From the NCBI RefSeq assembly GCF_003991355.1, contig NZ_RCSU01000017.1, positions 1-64,000 of the forward strand: DNA of 64,000 nucleotides. Direction: 5' to 3'. This DNA is from Pseudoflavitalea rhizosphaerae. Its GTDB lineage: Bacteria > Bacteroidota > Bacteroidia > Chitinophagales > Chitinophagaceae. This document shows positions 18,443 to 27,586 of the stretch, piece by piece (positions within the stretch are counted from its first letter, which is position 1; each line of letters opens with the position of its first letter). A program made the translations under genes and the position numbers. The notes under the pieces are model-generated. The model made no database searches, was not told the DNA's origin, and saw only the letters and a program-made list of their open reading frames with translations.

Positions 18443-18478
18443 AGTTTGTTGCATTTAGTTTCGCTGTGCCCACTCGCT

Positions 18479-18548
18479 CACCTCCGGCGAACATTGCGTC
18501 GCCAGAGGCGACTAAATAAAAGTCACTCGCCGGGAGGCGAGCGACTGC
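18479..18548 (+). repeat. REP-like cluster, copy 2 (three tandem hairpins)
   Basis: Three hairpins in ~70 nt between uvrB and polA. The first is TCACCTCCGGCGA (18479-18491, one mismatch). The second is GTCGCC-AGA-GGCGAC (18498-18512, perfect). After an A/T-rich spacer, the third (18522-18548) is identical over 27 nt to the copy at 8-34. The arrangement resembles a BIME (paired REP units with spacers). Confidence 0.88.
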
Positions 18549-18668
18549 TCCCTGAGTAAACATTGCAACTCCATATCGCATTTCACCCTCAGCAACCTTC
18601 CAATGCCAGTTCAAAAAGCTTACTAAATTCCTGAGCAATCGGATCACCTTTGTTGTTAACTTAGCGGC

Positions 18669-21512
18669 ATGAGTCAAAAAGTATTCCTTCTCGACGCACT
18701 GGCGCTTGTATTTCGTGCTTACTATGCATTGATCCGTAATCCAAGGATCACTTCCAAAGGCAGGAACACCAATGCACAGTTCGGCTTCACCAATACATTA
18801 CTGGATCTGCTGAACAATCAGAAGCCAACTCATATGGCCGTTTGCTTTGATACATCGGCACCCACGGAAAGACATACTGATTTCACAGAATACAAAGCCA
18901 ACAGGCAGGATGCACCGGAAGACCTCAAGGCTGCACTTCCCGATATTAAAAAGATCATCCGTGGATTCAACATTCCTGTGATTGAATTTGATGGCTACGA
19001 AGCAGACGATGTGATCGGAACCCTCAGCAAACAAGCCGCCAAAGCAGGATATGAAGTGTTTATGGTAACACCGGATAAAGATTATGGTCAGCTCGTTGAC
19101 GGCAATATCAAGATTTACAAACCCGGCTACCAGGGCGGAGATGCTGAAATCCTCGGCGCTAAGGAAGTTTGCGAAAAATGGAATATCAAAGAAGTGCACC
19201 AGGTGATCGATATCCTCGGCCTCATGGGCGATGCAGTAGATAATATCCCCGGCATCCCCGGAGTTGGAGAGAAAACCGCCGCCAAACTGCTGGCAGAATA
19301 CGGTACACTTGAGAACGTACTCGAAAACGCAGATAAAATAAAAGGTGCACTTGGGGAAAAAGTGCGTAATGGGGCCAACTCAGCCATCCTTTCCAAAAAA
19401 CTCGCCACCATCATTACTGACGTGCCGGTTGAATTCCACGCAGAAGATTTCAAAGTAAAGGAGATCAACAAAGAGTTGCTGGCAGAAATTTTCACTGAGC
19501 TCGAATTCAAAACCATCGGTAAACGTATTCTTGGAGAAAGCTTCAATGTAATTCCCGGCGCTGCACCACAAGGCGTTCAAACCGATCTTTTCGGTAATGC
19601 CATCGATACGCCCGCAGCAAAAACCAAAGGGAAAAAAGAGGAGGGGTCTACCGATGAAGACCGCGCACCCAGCACAGAAGCACTGCATGCCGGCAAAACC
19701 ATTCATAATACTGCACACCAGTACCGCGCCATCACGGAAGATGCAGCCATCGATACATTGATCAAAGAACTGATGGAACAGCCCGAGATCTGCTTCGATA
19801 CCGAAACCACCAATCTCGATGCCAATGACGCCGAACTGGTAGGCATGAGCTTTTCCTACAAAACAGGTGAAGCCTATTATGTTCCCTGTTCTCTCGATCA
19901 GGAACAAACGAAAAAACTTTTGCAAAAATTCGCTCCGCTTTTCGATAACACCAAAATAACCTGGCTCGGCCAGAACCTTAAATATGATATGCTCGTACTG
20001 AAATGGTACGGCTATGAGCTGAAAGGAAATATTTTCGACACCATGCTCGCCCATTACGTGATCGAACCGGATGGCAAACGCAGCATGGATGTGCTCAGCG
20101 TGCAATACCTCGGCTATGAGCCCATTCATATCGATGAACTTATCGGCAAAAAAGGCAAGACCCAGGGCAATATGCGCGACGTGGAATTATCTAAGATCAC
20201 AGACTATGCCGCAGAAGACGCTGATGTTACCCTCCAACTGAAACAGGTTTTCGCTCCTTTGCTCAAGGCCAAAGAAGTGGAAAAAGTATTCAGCGAAGTG
20301 GAGAACCCACTCGTGAAAGTGCTTACCGATATGGAATTCGAGGGAGTCCGTATAGATGTTGACTTCCTGAAGGAATATTCCTCGCAACTGGAGGCAGAAG
20401 CCAAACAGGCAGAAGAAAATGTATTCCGGCAGGCTGGCGTGAAATTCAATCTCGGTTCTCCCAAACAGTTAGGAGAAGTACTTTTCGACAAACTGCAACT
20501 GGATCCGAAAGCCAAAAAGACCAAGACCGGTCAATACGCAACAGGTGAAGACGTACTGTTGAAGCTCGCCGGCCAGAATAAGATCGTGGAAGACATCCTC
20601 GCCTACCGCGAACTCACCAAGCTGCGCTCCACCTATGTGGATGCTCTACCGCAGATGATCAACCGCAAAACGGGCCGTGTGCATACATCCTATGCACAGG
20701 CAGTAGCCGTTACCGGCCGTCTCAGCAGCAATAATCCCAACCTGCAGAACATCCCTGTTCGAACAGACAGGGGCAAGGAGATCCGCAAGGCTTTTATTCC
20801 CCGCGATAATGGCCATACCCTGCTCTCTGCCGACTATTCCCAGATCGAACTGCGCATCGTGGCCGCCATCAGCGGAGACCCCGCCATGTGCGAAGCCTTT
20901 AAGCTCGGCAAGGATATCCATACCGCCACCGCCGCAAAAGTGTATGGCGTAGACGAAGCCGATGTTACCAAAGAAATGCGCTACAAAGCAAAGAGCGTGA
21001 ATTTCGGTATCATTTACGGCCAGGGCGCATTCGGACTTGCGGATAATCTCGGTATCAGCAGAACAGAAGCCAAAGAGATTATCGATAATTACAAAAAACA
21101 ATTCGCCAATATCCAGAAATACATGGATGATACCATCAACTTTGCCCGTGAAACCGGCTACGTGCAAACGCTGATGGGAAGAAAACGCTGGCTCCGCGAT
21201 ATCAACTCCTCCAACTTCACCGTGAGAGGATTTGCAGAACGTAACGCTATCAACTCGCCCATCCAGGGAACTGCCGCGGACATGATCAAACTGGCGATGA
21301 TCAAACTGCACCACGAATTCAAAAAGAATAAATTCAAATCGAAGATGATCCTGCAGGTGCATGACGAATTGGTCTTCGATGCCGTTCTGGAAGAAGTGGA
21401 TACCATTAAACCTCTGATCCTGGATTGTATGAGCTCAGCACTTTCACTGCCCAATGAAGTGCCCGTACTCGCGGAGATCGGAGGAGGAAAGAACTGGCTG
21501 GAAGCGCACTAA
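18669..21512 (+). CDS. polA: DNA polymerase I
   Basis: A 947-residue polymerase I for Okazaki-fragment maturation and repair synthesis. The N-terminal 5'-3' exonuclease (about 1-290) has FDTSAPTERH, YEADDVIGTLS and DNIPGIPGVGEKTA. The 3'-5' exonuclease domain (about 350-540) begins CFDTETTNLDA, with the DxE residues intact, so proofreading is probably active. The polymerase domain has LLSADYSQIELRI (motif A), KSVNFGIIYGQGAFGL (motif B) and LQVHDELVFD (motif C). A Lys/Glu-rich linker lies near 315-335. TAACTTAG (18657-18664), a one-mismatch -7 box, ends 4 nt before the ATG. Confidence 0.97.
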   Translation: MSQKVFLLDALALVFRAYYALIRNPRITSKGRNTNAQFGFTNTLLDLLNNQKPTHMAVCFDTSAPTERHTDFTEYKANRQDAPEDLKAALPDIKKIIRGFNIPVIEFDGYEADDVIGTLSKQAAKAGYEVFMVTPDKDYGQLVDGNIKIYKPGYQGGDAEILGAKEVCEKWNIKEVHQVIDILGLMGDAVDNIPGIPGVGEKTAAKLLAEYGTLENVLENADKIKGALGEKVRNGANSAILSKKLATIITDVPVEFHAEDFKVKEINKELLAEIFTELEFKTIGKRILGESFNVIPGAAPQGVQTDLFGNAIDTPAAKTKGKKEEGSTDEDRAPSTEALHAGKTIHNTAHQYRAITEDAAIDTLIKELMEQPEICFDTETTNLDANDAELVGMSFSYKTGEAYYVPCSLDQEQTKKLLQKFAPLFDNTKITWLGQNLKYDMLVLKWYGYELKGNIFDTMLAHYVIEPDGKRSMDVLSVQYLGYEPIHIDELIGKKGKTQGNMRDVELSKITDYAAEDADVTLQLKQVFAPLLKAKEVEKVFSEVENPLVKVLTDMEFEGVRIDVDFLKEYSSQLEAEAKQAEENVFRQAGVKFNLGSPKQLGEVLFDKLQLDPKAKKTKTGQYATGEDVLLKLAGQNKIVEDILAYRELTKLRSTYVDALPQMINRKTGRVHTSYAQAVAVTGRLSSNNPNLQNIPVRTDRGKEIRKAFIPRDNGHTLLSADYSQIELRIVAAISGDPAMCEAFKLGKDIHTATAAKVYGVDEADVTKEMRYKAKSVNFGIIYGQGAFGLADNLGISRTEAKEIIDNYKKQFANIQKYMDDTINFARETGYVQTLMGRKRWLRDINSSNFTVRGFAERNAINSPIQGTAADMIKLAMIKLHHEFKKNKFKSKMILQVHDELVFDAVLEEVDTIKPLILDCMSSALSLPNEVPVLAEIGGGKNWLEAH

Positions 21513-21542
21513 ATTCAATACTTAACTTTCCTTTACAATATC

Positions 21543-21566
21543 AGGGGCTTGAATTTACAAGCCCCT
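21543..21566 (+). terminator. Hairpin downstream of polA
   Basis: Stem AGGGGCTTG (21543-21551) with CAAGCCCCT (21558-21566), loop of 6. There is no U-tract, so it may protect the RNA end or be a weak terminator. Confidence 0.5.
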
Positions 21567-21723
21567 AACAGTCTCCGGCGTCTAATTTGATTAGATTTAG
21601 TGATAAATCGCATTCATTTCAGACGGTTGTTTTAACATGTTTATGACGTTTAAGCATTAAACAATTGCCATATGACCGGTCTAATATGAGTACGGTATTT
21701 CCCAAAACCTAAATTTCCCCGGT

Positions 21724-24201
21724 ATGAAGCTCCTTTATACATTCCTTTGCGCTCTTGGAGTAGTTGCCCTGGTGCAACCCGCCACAGCTCAAACCAGTTG
21801 GCCCAGGGCCATTCAAGCGCAGGACGCCAACCTCAAACTTTATGAGTGGCAGCCGGAATCATTCTCCGACAATACACTCAAAGCCAGGGCTGCCGTTTCG
21901 GTAATCGCCAGCGGAAAATCAGAACCCGTTTTCGGAATGGCCTGGATCAAAGCCACTACCGAAACCAACAACAACAAGGTCAATATTACATCGGCCCGCA
22001 TCAGCTCCCTGAAATTACCTGAAGATGTTAGCGAAGTACAGTTGGACGATATCAAACAACAGATCGAAAAGCAGATCCCTTCGCTCGACATTTCTTTCCG
22101 TTATGATCAACTGCAGCAGTCGTTGCAATTGAACACACAGCAAAAGCAGCTTAGCGCTGAAATCAATAACAAAGCTCCCAAAGTGATCTATACCAATACA
22201 CCTTCTGTATTGGTGTCCATCGATGGCAACCCGCAATTCAAAAAGAATGAAAACTGGGGCGTGGAAGCAGTTGTGAACACTCCTTTCACTATCGTGAAGA
22301 ACAAAGACGGAAAGATCTATCTCTATGGTGGCAAACATTGGTACTCCGCTCCTACCGTGAACGGGCCCTATTCGCTTACCACCAATGTAGGATCCAATCT
22401 CCGCAAGATCGAACAGGCAGTGCAGGAAGCAAACAAAGACGAGAATGAAGACAATGGGATGGAAAAAGATGAGAACACGATTTACAAGATCATCGTAAGC
22501 ACCGAGCCTGCGGAACTGATCCAGTCGAAAGGTGAGGCCAATCTCTCTCCCGTTGAAGGCACCAGCCTGCTCTACGTTTCCAACTCGGATGATGATATTT
22601 TCATGGACATTAGCAGTCAACAGTACTTTGTGCTGATCTCAGGCCGCTGGTTTCAAAGTAAAATACTGAATGGCGCCTGGAGTTATGTTCCTGCCGATAA
22701 CCTGCCCGCCGATTTCGCAAAGATCTCTGAAGGTTCTCCAAAAGACAATGTACTGGCCAGTGTTGCCGGAACAGATGCAGCACAGAATGCACTTCGTGAA
22801 GCTGAAGTTCCGCAAACAGCCAGAGTGGAACGCGATAAGGCCCGCGCTGAAGTAGACTACGATGGAGATCCTCAATTCGAAGACATCGATGGTACAGACC
22901 TCGCCTATGCCGTGAATACGCCAGCTTCCGTACTAAGGTGGCAGGGAAGATATTATTCAGTGGATAATGGCGTTTGGTTCCAATCACGTTACGCAAACGG
23001 TCCATGGGTAGTGGCGGTGGAAAGACCATATTCAGTAGCGCTTATCCCTGCCCGTTATCCAGTGTATAATCTCAAATACGTATATATCTATGATGTAGCT
23101 CCGGATTATGTGTACATGGGTTACACTCCCGGCTATCTCAATGCATTCATTTATGGTCCTACCATCGTGTATGGCACCGGATATTATTACCGCCCATGGC
23201 ATGGTCATTATTATTACCCCCGCCCCTGCACCTGGGGCTACAGGGTTAGGTACAATCCCTGGTTCGGATGGGGCTTTGGTTTCAACTTTAGCTCAGGTTG
23301 GTTCCATGCCAGTATTGGTTTCGGCAGCTACAACCCCTGGAACTACTGGTCCGGCGGATGGTGGGGTCCCCGCTATTACAGGGCGCCTTATTGTTACAGA
23401 CCCGTTTATCATGGAAGGCCATATGGTTATTACAACAACCGTTACTACAGTAGCAGGAGCAATGTGATCGTTCGCGCCAATCGTACCGTGAACGTATACA
23501 ATTATCGCCGTGATGTGGTAACCCGCGATAACCAGCGCTATGCGCCAACCTATCGTTACAACAACCGCAGAGATTACGCCAGCAACCCCAATTACAATAA
23601 TATCAACAGGCCGGGACGCGATTACAATCGTGGAGATAATCCCCGCTACAATAACACTAATAATAACCGCGGTGGACGGGATTTTAATTACAACCGGAAC
23701 AACCGGACCGATTATCCTACCACCAGGAACAGGGATATCAACAATCGTCCTGACCGGACTTACAATCCCGGTCGCACATCCAGTCCCGGCAGGCCCGAAA
23801 GGAATTATACACCCGGCAGTTCCGGCAATAATGAAAACCGGACAGGCACTCCCGGTCGTGTAACCAATCCAGGCAGCACACGTGAGCCCGTGAGAAGGGT
23901 ATACGAAAGGCCCAATAACAATCCTTCCAATAATGGCAGCAACCGCGAAGCAACAAGGCCCACCAGGACCTATGAGCGCCCTAACAACGGAAGCTCAGGA
24001 AGAACAACCGAACGCAACAACAGCAGCAGCCGTGGCAGAACTTATTCGCCACCCGCCCGTCAGCACGCTCCGGTTGAAAGAAGAGTGGAAAGACGCGAAA
24101 GCAGTGGAAGTGGCGGCAGCCGCTCACAGGGAAGCGGCCGCTCAAATAGTGGAGGTGGCGAAAGAAATGGAGGCGGTGGAGGAAGACCATCGAGATCTTA
24201 A
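21724..24201 (+). CDS. Large exported protein with Tyr/Trp-rich core and Asn/Arg-rich tail
   Basis: An 825-residue protein with a clear signal peptide (MKLLYTFLCALGVVALVQPATAQ). Residues ~25-450 contain repeated modules in which a short segment (VLVSIDGNPQFKKNENWGVE; VLRWQGRYYSVDNGVWFQS) precedes a G-W pattern, NGPYSL/NGPWVV. Residues ~450-620 are very rich in Tyr, Trp, Gly and Pro. The last ~200 residues are low-complexity Asn/Arg/Pro/Ser/Gly. Similar proteins are sometimes labelled carbohydrate-binding family V/XII, but I see no proof of sugar binding. TAAATTTC, a near-match -7 box, lies 6 nt before the ATG. A strong terminator follows. Likely envelope-associated; function unknown. Confidence 0.8.
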   Translation: MKLLYTFLCALGVVALVQPATAQTSWPRAIQAQDANLKLYEWQPESFSDNTLKARAAVSVIASGKSEPVFGMAWIKATTETNNNKVNITSARISSLKLPEDVSEVQLDDIKQQIEKQIPSLDISFRYDQLQQSLQLNTQQKQLSAEINNKAPKVIYTNTPSVLVSIDGNPQFKKNENWGVEAVVNTPFTIVKNKDGKIYLYGGKHWYSAPTVNGPYSLTTNVGSNLRKIEQAVQEANKDENEDNGMEKDENTIYKIIVSTEPAELIQSKGEANLSPVEGTSLLYVSNSDDDIFMDISSQQYFVLISGRWFQSKILNGAWSYVPADNLPADFAKISEGSPKDNVLASVAGTDAAQNALREAEVPQTARVERDKARAEVDYDGDPQFEDIDGTDLAYAVNTPASVLRWQGRYYSVDNGVWFQSRYANGPWVVAVERPYSVALIPARYPVYNLKYVYIYDVAPDYVYMGYTPGYLNAFIYGPTIVYGTGYYYRPWHGHYYYPRPCTWGYRVRYNPWFGWGFGFNFSSGWFHASIGFGSYNPWNYWSGGWWGPRYYRAPYCYRPVYHGRPYGYYNNRYYSSRSNVIVRANRTVNVYNYRRDVVTRDNQRYAPTYRYNNRRDYASNPNYNNINRPGRDYNRGDNPRYNNTNNNRGGRDFNYNRNNRTDYPTTRNRDINNRPDRTYNPGRTSSPGRPERNYTPGSSGNNENRTGTPGRVTNPGSTREPVRRVYERPNNNPSNNGSNREATRPTRTYERPNNGSSGRTTERNNSSSRGRTYSPPARQHAPVERRVERRESSGSGGSRSQGSGRSNSGGGERNGGGGGRPSRS

Positions 24202-24230
24202 ATAAATACAATTAATTCAAATGATATTCA

Positions 24231-24263
24231 GCCGCCGGCACTCACAGTTCCGGCGGTTCTTTT
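24231..24263 (+). terminator. Intrinsic terminator
   Basis: Stem GCCGCCGG (24231-24238) with CCGGCGGT (24250-24257), then TTCTTTTT. Ends the large exported-protein gene. Confidence 0.88.
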
Positions 24264-24456
24264 TACCCGCAATTCATCATTTTGTGGTAGTATTTCATCA
24301 ATCAATTACACAGTTCCTGACACAACTGCAGGAGAAGTTGAAAACCAGCCTGCACAAGGGTTTCATAGCTTTTTAATACCCGCCTGTTCTGGTTTGGCAT
24401 AAAAATTGGCTAACTTACTGCAGACAACTATTTTTTCACTGATAAAATATTAGGTT

Positions 24457-24648
24457 ATGAAAACAAAACATGTTGTTATTGGAATGATGGCTGCAGCCGC
24501 TGTAGGTGCCGTATGTGGACTGTTATTTGCCCCGGATAAAGGAAAAGAAACAAGGAAAAAGATAAGGGATGGCGCTAATGACCTGGCAGGAAAAGTGAAA
24601 AAAAGTATTCGCAAAAATCACCTCAGCGGAGAAATGGAAGTGGGTTAA
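24457..24648 (+). CDS. YtxH domain-containing small membrane protein
   Basis: A 63-residue protein with the YtxH pattern. One transmembrane helix with Ala/Gly packing (VVIGMMAAAAVGAVCGLLFAP, residues 6-26) is followed by DKGKETRKKIRDGAND and a basic amphipathic tail. YtxH proteins are general-stress-associated membrane proteins of unknown mechanism. The gene stands alone with its own terminator at 24691-24724. Confidence 0.85.
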   Translation: MKTKHVVIGMMAAAAVGAVCGLLFAPDKGKETRKKIRDGANDLAGKVKKSIRKNHLSGEMEVG

Positions 24649-24690
24649 TTAAACTAATCACACCCGATATATATTCTCATCCTATTTTGA

Positions 24691-24724
24691 AACAGGTAAC
24701 CCCGTAAGGTTGTCTGTTTTTTAT
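24691..24724 (+). terminator. Intrinsic terminator of the ytxH-like gene
   Basis: Stem AACAGGTAACC (24691-24701) with GGTTGTCTGTT (24708-24718), two wobbles, followed by a T-rich run. Confidence 0.85.
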
Positions 24725-24737
24725 TTTTTCTGTTCTA

Positions 24738-26336
24738 TCAATACGGCTGCACCAATAGTTTCTTCGTTTCCAATATCTCTCCGCTCGCTCCCATAAAGGA
24801 GATCATGTACGTGCCCGGTATGAACAACTGCATTTCGATAATGCTTCTTTCCCCCACTTTCTCTTCTCTCACCCTTCTTCCCATAATATCCCATACTATA
24901 ATATTCTTCACAACTGCTGCACCACTAATGCCTACAACAAAGCGACCGGTGGTTGGGTTTGGCCAGATCAGGAGCTGATAGCCTCCGGGCTTCCCCTTCA
25001 CCGCCACCATATTCGAATAGGCCTGCTCGTTACGAATATTAACCAACAGCAAACGATAATAACTGAGACCAGTATGCGTATTTTCGTCCATCATGGAGTA
25101 GTTGAGCGGATTGATGCTATTACCATTGGGCGCCCGGGATTTGACCGTATCGATATTATGGAACGCAGCTTCAGTGCTCAGCCTGCGCTGCACCACAAAA
25201 TAATCCTGGTCTATTTCAGGTTTGGTGGTCCAGTAAACCTTTACCCATCGCCAGTCTGTTCGATAAGCATTCAGGAAGGCTTTCGTTTCTACCGGCAGGG
25301 GTCTGTTGATTCCTGTGAATTTGGTGTAGAAAGATGAGCGGCCGATCAGGCCATTTACCTGCCTGTTATTCACACCGCCATTTGCGAGCGGCATTCCCCT
25401 CGTGAGAAAACCGGCAACCGGCACAGCTTGTTGCGCAGTGCTGTCCCAGGCCGATCCATTGTAATGCGAAATATAAGCGGAGCTTCGCCTGGCGGCAAAA
25501 ACGCTTCCTTCGTCCCCCACCAGGTGCTGAAGGTAAACATACACTTCATCTTCGTCAGGCCGGTTAAGCTTTCCCAGCTCCCAGGTTTTGTTCACCGACG
25601 AATCCTGCAGGTTTTCGCCTGAAGTTACCTGCGCTTTCACACTATCGAAAACACCCATATAATAATCATCGCCTGCTGTAACAGTGCTATGAATGGCCCC
25701 CGGCGTATAGGCATGAGGCTTAGTGCCGATCGGAAACACAACCATGCCATCGTTGATGGAAATATTTTCGCGGATCAGTAAACCATTTCCAGGATGATTG
25801 CCGGTAACAAAGTATCGCGCCGAATCATATCCTTCAATGATACCCGGATTATTATTGCCTATTGAAAAAATATTGTTCCCAAGAAAGACGAGTCCAGTGG
25901 AGAATTTCATTTCGCTCAGCACTTTGGTACTGCTGCCTGTCAGTTGCAACCCAAACCGGTTTGCCAGCTCGATCCTTGCGAACGCAGGCCCTAACCTGCT
26001 TGCAGCATTGTATGCTCCAAAGAGTGATTGTGATTCGAAATCGCTGTTGAATCGAAGCAATCCTCCTGTTCCGTCCACTCCATCCCCACCATTGCTTTCA
26101 TCCGTGATGAAAGCGCCGGCTTCGTTCTGCCAATGCTTCCCTTTGAAATTCAACACAGCATTCTTTCCCAGGCCAAGCTTGCCGGCATTGAGTACATTGG
26201 AAAAAATGGTGGCAGTGTCGCCAACAAAGAAGATCCGGGAATTATGGGGCACGTAGAACCCGCTCTGCGCCTCGATCTCATTGAAGCAGCAGATCAGGAG
26301 AATATACATGATATGACTGAAGATGATCTTCATCAA
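24738..26336 (-). CDS. Surface protein with type IX secretion sorting domain
   Basis: A 532-residue protein with a signal peptide (MMKIIFSHIMYILLICCFNEIEA). The N-terminal half has short beta segments naming an adhesin-like stalk (VLNAGKLGLGKNAVLNFKG). A fibronectin-like segment near 350-440 includes WRWVKVYWTTKPEIDQDYFVVQRR. The C-terminal T9SS type A sorting domain (about 455-532) contains LLIWPNPTTGRFVVGI, IIVWDIMGRRVREE and FIPGTYMISF. It is the last gene of a three-gene operon and overlaps its upstream partner by 4 nt. It probably ends up anchored on the cell surface; the role is unknown. Confidence 0.85.
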   Translation of the reverse strand: MMKIIFSHIMYILLICCFNEIEAQSGFYVPHNSRIFFVGDTATIFSNVLNAGKLGLGKNAVLNFKGKHWQNEAGAFITDESNGGDGVDGTGGLLRFNSDFESQSLFGAYNAASRLGPAFARIELANRFGLQLTGSSTKVLSEMKFSTGLVFLGNNIFSIGNNNPGIIEGYDSARYFVTGNHPGNGLLIRENISINDGMVVFPIGTKPHAYTPGAIHSTVTAGDDYYMGVFDSVKAQVTSGENLQDSSVNKTWELGKLNRPDEDEVYVYLQHLVGDEGSVFAARRSSAYISHYNGSAWDSTAQQAVPVAGFLTRGMPLANGGVNNRQVNGLIGRSSFYTKFTGINRPLPVETKAFLNAYRTDWRWVKVYWTTKPEIDQDYFVVQRRLSTEAAFHNIDTVKSRAPNGNSINPLNYSMMDENTHTGLSYYRLLLVNIRNEQAYSNMVAVKGKPGGYQLLIWPNPTTGRFVVGISGAAVVKNIIVWDIMGRRVREEKVGERSIIEMQLFIPGTYMISFMGASGEILETKKLLVQPY

Positions 26337-27565
26337 AATTCTGTGATGGTAAAATAGACGGGTACAGCTGTTGCAAATGTTCCTGCAGTTGTTGTTCCGC
26401 CATTCAGTAATCGCATCTTCACCTGGTAGACGCCTGTGTTCAATTGAACTCTTGCAAAGGCTACTGAAACACTTGCGGGAAGGTCTGCACCAAAGCTCAC
26501 GGCAACAGTTGCCTGGGTGGAAGTTGGAGCATTGGCTGTAGGAATATTGAAAGTAAGATCCAGGAATGCCGGTGTATAAACCAGGCCAAGTATCACGAGG
26601 GTTGCTCCGCCAATGGATGTGTTTGCAGGAATTGTGCTGGCGAAGCTGATCTGGTTCTTATTGATTGTACCCTTTGCTCCCAATTTATAAGTTCCATTAA
26701 TATCTGCTTTTGCAGTGGTGGAAGTAGTGCCTATAGCAATATTTCCGGCAGCAGTGATTCGCATCGCTTCGTTGGCGGCAAGCGTTCCGCCAGTCAGGAA
26801 TATCGTACTTCTGGTGGCATTGTTATTGGCAATGTACAGGTCCTGACCCGCGCCCAGCAAATAACAATCATTCGCCAGCCCAGTACTAATGGGACTTTGC
26901 GAGCTTTGCTGCCAGCCCGATCCGTTGATCCCCATATTCACAAAGTTCGTGGTCTCGGTGCCGTTATTGGCAGTTGCAACGATATCTGTACTGGATTTTG
27001 CCCCATTGCCCTGGTTCTGGATATTGATCTGGAAATAGCTGTTGATGCTACCTTTTGCATAGATAGCATTCACGGAACTGGTGGAACCAGCATTCACCAG
27101 GAGTTTCTCGGGATTGGTTCCGTCGAAGCTGGTAGCTCCGATAGCCACATTGCCGGCACCGGAGATCCGCATCCGTTCTGCATTATTGGTATAGAAAGGA
27201 AGATCGAAATTATCACGGGTGCCAAGTATCCGCAATGCTCCATTGGTATTGCCATTGATGTTCCAGGCGCTGGGTGAGGTTACGGCTCCGGCAACCAGTG
27301 GCAACCATACGCCATTTGCCCTTAACATCAGCTGTTTCGTGGGAATGAAATAGATCACCATTCCATCTGGTGGACTTGAATTGTTGATGGATATTGTATC
27401 GCTGAGCCGGGGAAAAAGCAATCCCTGGTTTGCTGAGCTCAATTCCAGCAGGGCTGACTTCATCAGTTCAGATGGATTGCTTCCCAGCTTCAACTGCTGG
27501 GCCATTAACGTACAACACCAGCACAGGAGAAAAGCCCATGTTATTACATACCTCTTCTGTAACAT
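26333..27565 (-). CDS. Exported tail-fibre-like surface protein
   Basis: A 410-residue protein with a signal peptide (MLQKRYVITWAFLLCWCCTLMAQ); ATG 27565 is chosen because the signal starts there. The N-terminal module LKLGSNPSELMKSALLEL, then NQGLLFPRLSDT, then PPDGMVIYF and LRANGVWLPL closely parallels the N-terminus of the next upstream gene, so the two are paralogues in that module. Repeated beta segments follow (MRISGAGNVAIGATSFDG; AMRITAAGNIAIGTTSTT), the pattern of Bacteroidota phage-tail-like surface proteins. It lacks a T9SS sorting domain. It starts 21 nt after the upstream stop and overlaps the downstream gene by 4 nt. Confidence 0.82.
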   Translation of the reverse strand: MLQKRYVITWAFLLCWCCTLMAQQLKLGSNPSELMKSALLELSSANQGLLFPRLSDTISINNSSPPDGMVIYFIPTKQLMLRANGVWLPLVAGAVTSPSAWNINGNTNGALRILGTRDNFDLPFYTNNAERMRISGAGNVAIGATSFDGTNPEKLLVNAGSTSSVNAIYAKGSINSYFQINIQNQGNGAKSSTDIVATANNGTETTNFVNMGINGSGWQQSSQSPISTGLANDCYLLGAGQDLYIANNNATRSTIFLTGGTLAANEAMRITAAGNIAIGTTSTTAKADINGTYKLGAKGTINKNQISFASTIPANTSIGGATLVILGLVYTPAFLDLTFNIPTANAPTSTQATVAVSFGADLPASVSVAFARVQLNTGVYQVKMRLLNGGTTTAGTFATAVPVYFTITEF

Positions 27566-27586
27566 AGGATCAGCTTTACCGGTCAA

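Noticed and set aside
19380-20129. A 249-codon minus-strand frame inside polA
   Set aside because: polA is complete and unambiguous on the plus strand.
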